Shown one piece after another: positions 20,801 through 31,322 of a stretch of DNA of 64,000 bases (position 1 is its first letter; every line of letters begins with the position of its first letter). Origin of the DNA: Xylaria sp. FL1777 (taxonomy: Eukaryota > Ascomycota > Sordariomycetes > Xylariales > Xylariaceae); assembly GCA_022578965.1 (NCBI GenBank), contig MU400553.1, positions 275,986 to 339,985 of the forward strand, given 5' to 3'. The translations under genes were made by a program, and so were the position numbers. The notes below the pieces were generated by a model that saw nothing but the letters and a program-made list of their open reading frames with translations, was not told the origin of the DNA and made no database searches.

Positions 20801-21402
20801 TGCCATAAAAGGGTCTGATGAAGTAAAAATAGACAACACCAAATCTATGAACATATAGTAAGTCGATATAACAAGATAACGACTCTAGTTAATGTATAAA
20901 ATTAGTAGTGCGTAAAGCCATCGAATTTCCCTAAGAGCGCTTCAAGAGGTTTACTGGCGGTCCAATGTTGCATAGAGGTATGTACCTGCCTTTTGTGTCT
21001 TGACCCACAGATCGGCTTTGCCCATGAGACATAGCCCGGAGCATTTTAATTGGGTTATTAAGCGATAGGGGCGCTTATTGTTAGCTTTGGAATCCCATAC
21101 GCAGTACTGCGTAGAGTGGAGTAATATCTATGTGTTTTTGGATCTTCCTAAATAGGTATAGTTCAAAACTGCACCATGGTGCAATTATAAATGGGATGTA
21201 CCTATCAGCCACAGCTGAGGGGTCTAGCTTAAGCAGACTAGTGGTTAGTATCAACTCAAACTTTATATGTGAAGTTTCATAACTGAATCTGAAAGCTCCC
21301 ACTACCAACCTTCTAATAACTTCAAATTCAAGTCTCGTGCGACCAGAGGCAAAACACGAAGTTCTCAGCTCTCTTCGCATCACATTTATTTAATGGTCTG
21401 TA
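17883..21402. other. 3.5-kb divergent intergenic region
   Basis: This lies between the divergent HPC2 and RPAP1 genes. Several overlapping open frames at 18220-19790 on both strands have no domain, and their frames compete with each other. Visible elements are a palindrome CTGTACGTACAG at about 18534-18545 and dense AGGTA/TACCT motifs at 19750-20060 and 20630-20790. It may contain long 5' leaders or non-coding RNA, but I see no direct evidence. Confidence 0.5.
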
Positions 21403-22815
21403 ATGGCTTCAGTACCCTTCGTTCTCGATGTCAAGGAGAAAGAAATAGCTGAAGCAAAAGCACCGTCTTTCCCCAAGATCAAACCGAGCACATCGGGATT
21501 TCCGGAGCACAAGAAACGTAACAAAGTGTCGGCATTCAAACAGAAGCGGCAGGGCATACAACTAGACGAACAGAAACCGAAAGTTTTCCTCTCCTCAAGC
21601 GGACAACCTCTTGGATCTTCGAATCATGGCCCAACAACCCTATCTTCTGGCCAGAGCTTCTTGGCGAACGAGAGGATCAATATAGATCGTGAGAACAATC
21701 AGAAACTTGCATCGATGTCGCCGCAAGAAATCGAACAAGCTCGGCAAGAACTCTTCAACGGCCTAGACTCATCAATACTCGAAAGGCTATTGAAGCGCGC
21801 AAATCTTGATGACGCAGCTAATACCTTACCCTCGGACCAACCACAACCAACACCAGAAACCACCTCCTCCCCGAGCGGACAGGCAGACCCTGTGCCTGAG
21901 ATAAGAATAGAAGACAAATCAGATAAAATAGCTTCGAGTGCCCCTATAAGCAAGGGCCCACCAGAGCCGAGTACCACAAGCGCGATTAGCGATGCGAATA
22001 GCATACCCCATAAATCAGATGTATCTGTATCCAACGAAGCAGACGAGCACGAAGCACAACCAAGACACCCGACGAACCCCGAAGACCACACCCCCATCAT
22101 TATCAACGACGACGACGACAGCGCCCCCCCAATCCCTCCAAAAGAGCACATAATCGACGCCACGACCTCGCCCTCATCCCAGCCAGAAGGCGCACCCGCG
22201 CACTGGCCGCGCGCGCCGCAGCCCGCAGACCTCGACCCGTCGGACCCGGACTTCCTGCAGAACCTGCACGCGAAGTACTTCCCGTCGCTGGCGGCGGACC
22301 CGTCGAAGCTGGCGTGGATGGCGCCGGTGCCGACGCCGCACTCGCCCGCGGACCGCGACAGCCCCTACTACCCGGGCCAGGACTCGCTGCCCGTGTCGGC
22401 GCTGCGCTTCGACTTCCGCGGCGCGCTGCTGCCGCCGCGCGTCTCGCGCGCCGTGCCCGCCTCCAAGGGCCTGCACCACCACGGCGAGGCCCCCGAGGCC
22501 GCCGGCTACACGGTGCGCGAGCTGGCGCGGCTGGCGCGCAGCGCCGTGCCCGGGCAGCGCTGCGTCGCCTACCAGACGCTCGGGCGCATCCTCTACCGGC
22601 TGGGTGGGGGCGAGTTCGGCGGCGTCGGGCGAGACGACGTGAGCATGGGCATCTGGCGCGAATTCGAGGAGGGGGCCGTCCTGCGGAGTCTGCATGACGA
22701 GATTGGCGCCGAGGAGGGTCGGGGCCGTGGACATCGCAGCGCCAGGGCGTTTGCGACCGAGGCGGTCTGGCTGTTTGAGAAGGGCGGTTGGAAAGACAAG
22801 CTGAAGAAAGCTTGA
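21403..22815 (+). CDS. RNA polymerase II-associated protein 1 (RPAP1/Rba50)
   Basis: A 470-aa intronless protein. Residues 104-137 (MSPQEIEQARQELFNGLDSS followed by a helix) match the RPAP1 N-terminal domain. Residues about 340-410 (ALRFDFRGALLPP, then LHHHGEAPEAAGYTVREL and QTLGRILYRLG) match the RPAP1 C-terminal domain. RPAP1/Rba50 acts in assembly and nuclear delivery of RNA polymerase II. The length fits fungal Rba50, which lacks the long extension of animal RPAP1. The central part (about 140-260) is Pro/Ser/Asp-rich and disordered. From about 22190 to 22720 codons become almost uniformly G/C-ending, unlike the first half, and this creates long false frames on both strands. A purine-rich GAGAGA tract follows the stop at about 22835-22890. 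Confidence 0.88.
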   Translation: MASVPFVLDVKEKEIAEAKAPSFPKIKPSTSGFPEHKKRNKVSAFKQKRQGIQLDEQKPKVFLSSSGQPLGSSNHGPTTLSSGQSFLANERINIDRENNQKLASMSPQEIEQARQELFNGLDSSILERLLKRANLDDAANTLPSDQPQPTPETTSSPSGQADPVPEIRIEDKSDKIASSAPISKGPPEPSTTSAISDANSIPHKSDVSVSNEADEHEAQPRHPTNPEDHTPIIINDDDDSAPPIPPKEHIIDATTSPSSQPEGAPAHWPRAPQPADLDPSDPDFLQNLHAKYFPSLAADPSKLAWMAPVPTPHSPADRDSPYYPGQDSLPVSALRFDFRGALLPPRVSRAVPASKGLHHHGEAPEAAGYTVRELARLARSAVPGQRCVAYQTLGRILYRLGGGEFGGVGRDDVSMGIWREFEEGAVLRSLHDEIGAEEGRGRGHRSARAFATEAVWLFEKGGWKDKLKKA

Positions 22816-23567
22816 GATATCCTCGCGAAAGGAGATGGAAGAGAGAGAGCAAGAGAGAGAGCAAGAGAGGGAGAGGGAGAGGGAGAGAAAAAGGAATTGA
22901 TTGGTATTCCATAATGTTTAGACTATTACAACACGACAAACGAACAACGCAGCCAAGACGAAAAGGTTGCTCTGATAAAAACATTGACATGATGGGGTTG
23001 ACGAAAATACAGGCCAAGCTAGTAAGCCCAGCCCAGCCTGGTCAACCAAATCAGACCGCCAACCGTGCTAGAACTCCCCTCTGCGTTCTTATTCTCCCCC
23101 TCCCTTTTTATTCCCTTTGCCTATATCTTGTTCCCTAGACAGTTTTCTGACCGTGAGGTAGCGAGCGGGCATATGAATTTGGTTTCTTTTCTCCTCTCCC
23201 CTAAACTCCCCCGGTCATCTGGTTAGGCATTTATGTCCGTCAAGTGAATCATGCCTATGAAAATCCATCTATCCATTCATCCATACATCTACCAAGCAAA
23301 TCGTTTGTCAACCATCACAGGACTGTCTACACACTTGACCGGATGCAGTCAATCCCCGTTCCCCTGTGCCTCGCCCGCTCATTAATCAAAGTATTCAGAG
23401 ACTACTACTCTCTTGTTAATACGGTGTAATAAAGCCAATGTGCGTACGGCTTCTTGTATTGATAGTAACGTTATAGAATGAAAGGATATTCGATGGGTGT
23501 GCCTGGTGAGAATTTACCTCCCACACAATGTGAGGAGGGGATATGTGACGATCTTGGTAATTCGGCT
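22816..23567. other. Intergenic between convergent RPAP1 and VPS74
   Basis: About 750 bp between two stop codons. It begins with a purine-rich GAGA/AGAG tract (about 22835-22890) and is otherwise C/T-rich spacer, presumably the two 3' UTRs. No gene was recognised. Confidence 0.6.
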
Positions 23568-24846
23568 TTACAATAGTGAATCGAGGCGAGTGAAAACGCT
23601 GAGGCATGCAGCAACAACCTCGAGCTGAAGCTCCTTGTCCTTGGCGCCGTTGATCTCCTATTTAAAACGATAGCGTTAGAGAAATTGTGAGAAGAGTAGG
23701 GGACAACAGCCAGCTTACCTCGGCAATGATCTGAGGAATGTTGGCTCCGATGCCGGTGGAACTTGCTTTCCGACCAAAAGGCCACTGTGAGTATTCTGCG
23801 AGGAGTTCGTCTGTCTGAGTGAAAGCACGTTCGCGAGCTTCGTGGCCGAGAGTAGTCAGGGCATTCTCTAATACATTGGCAGCATATGCAGCGCAGATCA
23901 TGGAGATGGTGCGAGTGTATCGGAATTCGAGGTTCTCGGGAAGAAACTGGGAGCTGGGGAGGACGACGGTGCGTTGAGTGAGGACGTTTCTAACGCGCCG
24001 TCGAATCTCGTCTTTGGCACCGCCGTCAGCCACCGGGTGTGTGGCCATGTCGAATAGGAGGAAGTTGCGTTTCTCGGTTCGCAAGATACCTTTGTCGACC
24101 AGACCTTTGCAGAGACGTTCCCGAACCTGTTTCAACTGATAGCCGATCTTCATTAGGTTCCAGGTCTCGCCTATCGGACCGAAGAGCATTAGCTACGACA
24201 CTTGAACAGCGTACGTCGGGAGCGCGCAGACAGCATACATACCGCTCATCAGATCAATCCACGTGCCGACACTCATTTTCTCGCTTTGCTTCATCATCTT
24301 CAGTGCTTCGTCTAGCAGGACCTCGCCGGTAAGTGTGTCGTCGATGACTTCGATTACCCGGTCAGCAAGGGGGAACCGCCGCCGGGATGGGTCCTTTTGC
24401 ATGCTGATACGGCCCCGGAAGGCGAGCTCTATGACGATGCAGCCTCGCAGGGCATAGCTGATATTATCGTTCCAGAAAGACAGGTACCCCTGCCGCAGTA
24501 GTCATCAGTATCGCGGATTGAGGGTAGTGTCGGGCGTAGCGTGTTGTCGGGTTCCGGAAGGGCTAAGTTAGCTTAGATAGCGCATGCTTACCTGCTTGTC
24601 TTTGAGTCCCAGGAGCACAACCTCATCCATCAATGTGAGCTTCGGCTGCTTGCTCCTCTCGGCGCTTTCGCTGATGTCGCGTGGGTCGAACGCTATCTTA
24701 TGGCCATTCTCGCTGTTCTCGTAACTGGTCTCGGGGCCGCTGTCGCGCACTCCGGCCGAGGAATGGGAACGGTTGACGCCGTTGCTGGACTCGGCGTCGT
24801 TGGCAGCGCCGCCTCCTCCACGGCGTCTCGTCAGTCCCGACGACAT
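23568..24846 (-). CDS. Vps74/GOLPH3 Golgi PI4P effector
   Basis: Four exons are inferred: 24846-24592, 24489-24243, 24170-23719 and 23657-23568, giving 347 aa in one frame. The first about 55 residues are disordered with an Arg/Gly run. The GPP34 domain follows: [16 protein letters not shown] (end of exon 1), [16 protein letters not shown] and [11 protein letters not shown] (exon 2), [19 protein letters not shown] and [15 protein letters not shown], then [19 protein letters not shown] (exon 3), and a C-terminal helix of about 29 residues (exon 4). The W and R of the FWND...LRG block correspond to PI4P-binding residues of the family. Vps74 sits on Golgi membranes and binds tails of glycosyltransferases to keep them in the Golgi through COPI. 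Splice sites are all canonical (GTAAGC, GTATGT, GTAAGC donors). Confidence 0.95.
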
Positions 24847-26651
24847 GGTGGTCTGTAAAGGCTGGTTCGGGGGAGGGCAGGAGGGTAGTGATGCTGACGA
24901 TGCTGACGATGCTGCGGTTGGCGACAGAGGCGCGTGTCGGGATGGCTCTCGCGATCAGGCGGATTGTCCGACGGTGTTTTTGCACGCTGGTGCGCCGGAG
25001 TCGGTGTCGCTTGCAGCACGCCTGACACCACGGGTAAGGTATGTTGTGTTCGCAGCTGAAGGATGGTGGTAAGCCAATGGATGTCGATGCTGGAATAAAA
25101 GTTGGCCGGTTGACGTGACTTGACCACTTTTCCGCTATTCTCCTTTCAAGGATAAGGTAACAATCTCAGCGCTGGGCCAAAGCAGCTGGCTAAGTCGGTA
25201 ATAGCGGGCTTGGCAGAAGTGGACCACCGATGAGGCTCGCCTGCAAACTACGCTGTAGGTACTGTAGTATACATGCCTAGGTACATGTAGATAGTGGGCA
25301 CTGATTGCCCAGGTACCGTACCTAGACAGTCTACCGGCAGATGGACTCGGATGAATCTCTTCTACGTCTTCTTAGCTCCAAAATATATACCAAGGGAGGT
25401 CGAAGGAAAACGAAAGTCTTATTACCGATAGCAGTGGCGAAGAGTAGAGGGTGGATAAGGATCTATCTAAATCTAAATAGGTAGTTTATCTACGTTAGCG
25501 GAACATCAACTTGAGTCCAGATAGGTGGTGGTAAGGTACACAACCACGTGCGAGTAGGTACTATCGCTAACAAGAGGACTAGTGGGGGCTGAAGTGTTTC
25601 TGCTGTTGAACCTAAAATAAGAATACCTTAAGTACTTGGGTAGTCTGTCCTGGTAGGTCTATCTACCGCGTAAGTTCCCTAACATACTCCGCATAAGGTA
25701 AAAAAGAAATTCAGAGCAGTTATTGTTAGGTATGGTTAGAGTGGGGTTAAACAAGAAACGCCCCAAATTAAAAACTCTAGGCTACCGCTTTACGCAGTAA
25801 AGACCAACCGAAACAACCAAATAAGATAGAAATAAGGAAGAAAACAAAAAAGGGAGACTGAAGACTAAACAGATCTAACTAAATTGAACATTTTAATTCT
25901 TTAACTTATCTTTTTTTTGCCTGCTCGGTTGGTCTTTGAAGAAGTAGACTTCAGGCAGGCTTGCCTTCGGGTGTTGTGTTACACGTAACACGACTATACC
26001 ACTGCATGTAATTAGGTACCTATATTATATCTATTAGATACCTCTTACCTTAAGACGTTACCTACCTCATCCACATTCGGCATGTTATCATTGCCACTAT
26101 TAGGTTCGGTATATGTAGGTGGTAAGTACCTACCTAGGTAGATAGTAAAGAATAAACTATTGGTATTGTTAGTGAATCCCAGTAGAACCTAGCACTTTTG
26201 TATGCCAGCAGACCGTCTTCTCTGTGGGCCACTGATACAATGTACAGATATATATAGATACGAGTTGCTGTACGCCAAGATTACCCAAAGTTGTCACTCA
26301 CAAAATCTATGTATAAAGTGTGGCTTAAGTACCATGAAATCAATTACCTATCAATACTACCTGCCTTACCTAATGCATTAGTAGGTTTCATTAGCGTGGA
26401 ATGCTTTGTAGTAGTACTACGTAGGCGCCTTTATCTGATGACGTATGAGCTGCCCAAAGATACCTACCGGCTTATATGTAGATATAGTACATACTAGTAG
26501 GTAGCAAGGAGACACCCTCCATTTCAGCACTTTGCATTGATATGTATCGAAAACCGAAACTTTTTATTATTACCTGGTGTTACCACCACATCATGCTCCT
26601 TTCATTATATCAAATCACTTATGTTCCTCCTCACTCCGTAACCAATAAACT
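24847..26651. other. 1.8-kb intergenic region rich in AGGTA motifs
   Basis: No coding signal was found. AGGTA/TACCT elements and palindromes (GCCTAGGTAC, CCAGGTACCG, GTACCTACCTAGGTAG) are packed at 25250-25700 and 26010-26510. A short inverted pair is present around 25910-25945 and 25950-25975. Confidence 0.6.
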
Positions 26652-27881
26652 TTAAGCTCCGAAGGCCTTGTCATAGTCGACCAGGGTGAAGCGATAGTGA
26701 ACCTTGTTGTTCTTAACACGCTCGACGGCCTCGGCGCAACCCTTCTCGGAGATGGGAATGGTCTCGACCATGGGGAACAGCTTCTTCTCGGCAACAAACT
26801 TCAACATTTCCAGACACTCCATCCGGCTACCGATGTGGCTGGACCCGATACTGCAGGCGTTGGACATGAACTGCTGAGGCTTGAGTCCGTCGATAGGCGA
26901 ATCAGGCAGACCAACTTGGTGGAACTTGCAGCCGACTTTGAGGGTCGCGAGGTAGTCTTGGAGCACCGACGTATCCAGCACGTCGGCGGTGCTAAGCACA
27001 AAGTCGAACTTGAATGCCAACGGCTTAGCCCAATCCTTCTCGCCACTGCTCACGAAGTGCTTGGCTCCCAGCTTTAGAGCATCCTCCTTCTTACGGGGAG
27101 AGTGAGAGATGACCGTCACCTCGGCGCCAAGCGCGCTCGCAAACATGACGGCGAAGTGGCCCAGCCCTCCAAGGCCGACGATAGCAACCTGCTGGCCGGC
27201 ATTGACGCCCGCTCGCCTTAAGGGGCTCCATACGGTCAACCCGGCGCAGAGAATAGGCGCGGCCAGGTGAGAAGGTATGACATCTGGTATAGGGAAAACC
27301 ATGAACTGGTGGGCGCGGATGTGAGATGAGTAACCACCTTGGCTGATAGTCTCATTCGGGTCGGCTTCCTTTGGATACGGAGCTCCATATGTGTCTGTAT
27401 ACGCACACGTCAGCAGTCGAAACTAAGATGTAGGAAATACTGTAATACAACTGACCAACTTTTTTCGGGCAATAATTGTCATTATTGCTCTTGCACTGAG
27501 GGCACTTCAAGCAAGACCAGACCTGGGCGCCTACGCCAACACGATCTCCAACTTTGATATCCTTCACTTGGGAGCCCACCTTGATCGCCTTCCCTACAAT
27601 TTCATGGCCTACGCAGAGGGGAGCTGGGGCGTCTCCCCAGCCACCCGTGACGGTATGCACATCAGATCCGCAAACACCACAGCATTCGATCTTAATGTCA
27701 ATGTCGTGGTCGCCAAATTTCTTCGGCTTAAACTACGCGGCGTGATGATGGTGAGCCTGATACCCCTACGGATGGTAATGCAGATGATGAATAAGGGGAG
27801 ACCTACGCTCTGCTTTTTGAAGTCTTGATATTTGCCGATCTCGTTGATCATAAAACCCTCGAACTCTTCGGGATACGGCAT
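26652..27881 (-). CDS. NADP-dependent zinc alcohol dehydrogenase (ADH6/cinnamyl-type)
   Basis: Three exons are inferred: 27881-27807, 27732-27456 and 27394-26652, giving 364 aa with matching phases. It is a medium-chain zinc dehydrogenase. The catalytic zinc site is CCGVCGSDVH (Cys46) with GHE at 67-69. The structural zinc cysteines are CLKCPQC...NYC (about 99, 102, 105, 113). A Rossmann motif AIVGLGGLGHFAV follows, and SHSPRK after the second strand suggests preference for NADP(H). This pattern is that of yeast Adh6/Adh7 and plant cinnamyl alcohol dehydrogenases, which reduce aromatic and aliphatic aldehydes and help detoxify them. Exon 1 ends in KKQS with an unusual GTAGGT donor. It is cytosolic, with no signal. 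Confidence 0.93.
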
Positions 27882-28842
27882 CTTGTCGAACGGAGATATA
27901 TCAACTAATACTGAAATGTAGAGTTTTTAAGATGAATTCTAGAGTCTCTCGGTTTGCTACTGCTTTGGCCGGTATGAAAAGGCTTTTATGCTAAGCTGAT
28001 AGTTTAGAATTGTGCTCATCTTTAGGTAACCTGTCCTTCTAGTCGCCGCCAAATCAATACCTCCAGGCTTATATGACGCCATTGTTAAGTCGGAAGGGGG
28101 AATAATAAGTGACGGGGTGTAGGAGTAGTGACGTAAACGACTAATTAGTTGAATACACTGGATCTAATCTTCTGTTCTGGTGGAATTCATTATCCCGAGA
28201 AGAAAAAAAGAGAGGGAAAAAGACGAGGGTTTGATTCAATCCCGTGTCTTGTTTAACGAGAACGAGGGCATTCACGCGCTTATGTTTGATGTAAATCATA
28301 TATGCATGGCGTTGCAATATTGACCATCAAGGTGCCTGTCTGAGGACATCAATTGTCGAATCGGAGAGGCAGGACTGTGTACTAAGTAAAGAAATGTGGA
28401 GATAAGCGGTTAAGAAAGACATGATTGGATCGAAACATGATGCATCGTTTTTACGTACCTCCATTACATGTAAAGGTGTGCCCAGATATTTATCTAAATT
28501 TCTACTTAAACCACAACAACAACTCCGAAGAACTAACATATTGATTCTCGATTTAGATGAATCGGCGGGCCATCTTAGAGTGCCCTTAATATCCAATAAC
28601 CTGCCCCATTTCCGTCCTTTATAGTAAGTACATATTTAGACTTTCGAGTTGCCGGCTACCTGTCATGAATCAGACGTACGTATTTAGTATACCGCCATAT
28701 CTATCTACCTACCTCCCTAATGTGGGCATTCCTTTCGTGTACCTATCTAGTATAGGTAGGTAGATATCTACTGAAACCGCCAGCAAAAACCAAGAGAGTG
28801 TACATCAGGCCAGTATCTACACTACTTAGGTAATCTACGCAG

Positions 28843-28845
<3 letters not shown>

Positions 28846-28881
<36 letters not shown>
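28846..28881. repeat. (TC)n microsatellite
   Basis: About 17 uninterrupted TC dinucleotides about 800 bp upstream of the GH45 start and about 970 bp upstream of the ADH start, in their shared 5' region. Confidence 0.9.
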
Positions 28882-28885
<4 letters not shown>

Positions 28886-29558
28886 GAGAGTCGGCTCAGG
28901 CTGCCGCGATTCCCAGCGCATCATCTCCACCCCCCCTGGACACGATCCCCGCCCGAGGATCGTCATCAGTTGATCTGAAACGCGCCCGCGGGGCAGATTC
29001 AATCGTGTCAGCTCGCGGCCCGGCCACCGGAACTGTGCTACCGGGTTTCCCATTCCACGAGTCCGGCAACTCCCTGACCGCCGCTTTCTCCCCTAATTCC
29101 AGCCCGTTTTGGCCAAATCAGGTCGAGCCGACAACCATGCTGACTATGTTCGCGGGCTGGCGAGCCGAGCTGTATACTACTTCAGTCGTAGTATGACCGA
29201 GAAAGAAAGAAGGTTGACCCAAGAAACCAGCTACCTAGCTTATGGACTTCGCAAGCAAGCTGGTTTTTTCTCCCTCCCCTGGCATAAGCGGGTTGGTTCC
29301 CCTTCCAGGAACAGGACGAGAATGATGCGGTGTGAAATATGAGAATAGATTGAGTTGCCTCGGCACCATCCAGATACCCATGTACCTGCCTACGCTACTT
29401 TACTGGCGTGACATCACCGCCCTTTCCCTAAGTATCCACGCGCTCGTGAGTCTGGATACAGAAAGCCCAGGGAGGGTATCGCGGGTGTATGCCGAGGCGG
29501 AGTCAGTCACTAGGCTAGGCGGGCAAGGGCCCCCTTGTAGATGAGGCGGATGGGCAAC

Positions 29559-29582
29559 TACACACACACACACACACACACA
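29559..29582. repeat. (CA)n microsatellite in GH45 promoter
   Basis: About 11 CA dinucleotides immediately upstream of the GH45 TATA box, about 110 bp before the ATG. Confidence 0.9.
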
Positions 29583-29589
29583 TACACGG

Positions 29590-29597
29590 TATATAAA
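29590..29597 (+). promoter_or_regulatory. TATA box of the GH45 gene
   Basis: TATATAAA lies about 100 bp upstream of the ATG at 29690. The intervening leader is rich in CAACC and ACCAAAAAA, typical of strongly expressed fungal secreted-enzyme genes. Confidence 0.65.
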
Positions 29598-29689
29598 GCC
29601 AAAGGCTCCCCGTGAATCACGCAATAGAGCTCGAAGAGTTCACCACCAACCTCATACACAGAACTCAACCACCAAAAAAATAAAAAAGG

Positions 29690-30558
29690 ATGCATACCAA
29701 GACCGCCCTCGGCCTCCTCGCCGCCGCCACCCTGGCGGCTCCCGCCTACGCGGCCTCGGGCTCAGGAACAACAACGCGGTACTGGGACTGCTGCAAGCCG
29801 TCGTGCGCGTGGAGCGGCAAGGCATCCGTGTCGTCGCCGGCGCGGACGTGCGACAGGAACGACAGCCCGCTGAGCGACGTCAACGCCAAGTCGGGCTGCG
29901 ACGGCGGCGTCGCCTACACCTGCAGCAACTACTCGCCCTGGGCCGTCAACGACAACCTCGCCTACGGCTTCGCCGCCACCGCCATCTCCGGCGGCTCCGA
30001 GAGCAGCTGGTGCTGTGCCTGCTACCAGTACGTTTTGCTGTTGTTCCCTTTTGCTTGTCTACCCCCCTTTCCTCTTTTCTCTCCCTCCTTTCTCTCCTAC
30101 AACTGTAAACTTTATTTCATAAGTCTTACCGCAAACACACACACACACAAACACACACTAACAACAACACCACTCCCAGATTAACCTTCACCTCGGGCCC
30201 GGTAGCAGGCAAGACGATGGTAGTGCAAAGCACCAACACCGGCGGGGACCTAGGCAGCAACCAGTTCGACCTGCTGATGCCGGGCGGCGGCGTGGGCATC
30301 TTCGACGGCTGCAGCGCCGAGTTCGGGCAGTCGCTTCCGGGCCAGCAGTACGGCGGCGTCAGCAGCCGCGCCGACTGCGACGCCTCCAACATGCCCGCGA
30401 GGCTGCGCGCCGGCTGCTACTGGCGCTTCGACTGGTTCCAGAACGCCGACAACCCGGGCGTCACTTTCTCCCAGGTCGCCTGCCCCTCGGCCCTCACCGC
30501 CATCTCGGGCTGCACGCGCAGCGACGACGGGTCTTTCCCCGCTGCTGCCTCGGGTTAG
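29690..30558 (+). CDS. Secreted endoglucanase, glycoside hydrolase family 45
   Basis: Two exons, 29690-30027 and 30180-30558, give 238 aa. The intron is 152 nt, joins CYQ to LTFTSG and carries a CA-rich microsatellite. Residues 1-21 form a signal peptide (Ala-rich core, AYA end). The catalytic domain starts with [12 protein letters not shown], whose Asp33 corresponds to the family's catalytic base. [10 protein letters not shown] at 148-157 carries Asp155, the expected acid. Many paired cysteines and the [11 protein letters not shown] block are family hallmarks. GH45 enzymes cleave internal beta-1,4 bonds of cellulose by inversion. Here the protein ends just after the catalytic core, with no linker or cellulose-binding module. 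The coding sequence is strongly GC3-biased. A TATA box and CA repeat precede it. Confidence 0.96.
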
Positions 30559-31322
30559 GGTTCGAGAAGCCCCCGGATCGTGTTAAGGGAAGAGGAAGAG
30601 ACAGAAAGAGAGGAGGAGGGAGGGAAGGGAGAGAAAAAGGGAAAAAAGAGAGAAATGTTTCGCGGCTGGGCATCCTTTTCTCGTCTACAATGGTTTTTCT
30701 CTTGCTTGTTTACGTCACGATGGTTGGTTACATCGCATCGCATCGCATGGTACGAGATATATACAAATCCTGCCGCCACACCGCAGGGGAAAAAAAAAGA
30801 AAAAAAGAAAGAGACAAGCGGGTTCTTCACTGGTCTCGACTACATACTGGCGGAGAGTTCCCCATCCTGGACTTCATGTATATATTCTGCCTGGGTCATC
30901 TGATCTAGCGCATTAGTAGATAAGCATTGCTATTGACAGAAAAGATGTCAATCATCATTTCCCGTGCTGTTTGTTATCCAAGGTTTCCCATGTCTATAGA
31001 GGACTTTTGCTCTGGAGTTGATAGATAATTGATAATTGATAGTTGATAGCCCCATGTCAATGCGCGTTCCCTCGATCCCAAGTCACACTTAGGCTCGATG
31101 CCGAGGAGAAACTAGAAACGATGCCAAAGATTCGCCTTGACGTAAATATTAGCTAACCAGGTATTTGTTAATGAGAACGATAGAAAATTCCTTTTAGCAC
31201 GGTAAGCCAATACCTTAACTAAGTTTTCCGCTCTGCCAGTAAAATATGTACAGCGAATACAGATGATTATGATTATGATGACGCAGTACGGACAGCATCT
31301 GTATTACATGGCAAATAGCAAA
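30559..31322. other. Intergenic between convergent GH45 and Zn2Cys6 gene
   Basis: The 3' flanks of two convergent genes. It begins with a purine-rich GGAGGAGGG/GAGAAAAAG tract (30585-30655) and has an A-rich run at about 30787-30815. No gene was recognised. Confidence 0.6.

Larger units (their letters stand above)
27882..29689. other. 1.8-kb divergent promoter region (ADH / GH45)
   Basis: Non-coding. It contains an AGGTA/TACCT cluster at 28690-28770, a (TC)n tract, a (CA)n tract and a TATA box. Short GC-rich open frames at 28840-29540 have no domain support. Confidence 0.6.

Noticed and set aside
22103..23017. 304-codon open frame on the minus strand (and others at 22174-22734, 22314-22697)
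   Set aside because: Arg/Ala-rich shadows of the GC3-rich half of RPAP1; no domain, and the plus-strand frame carries both RPAP1 domains.
29803..30108. Arg-rich 101-codon ORF within GH45
   Set aside because: Out-of-frame shadow of the GC-rich GH45 exon 1.
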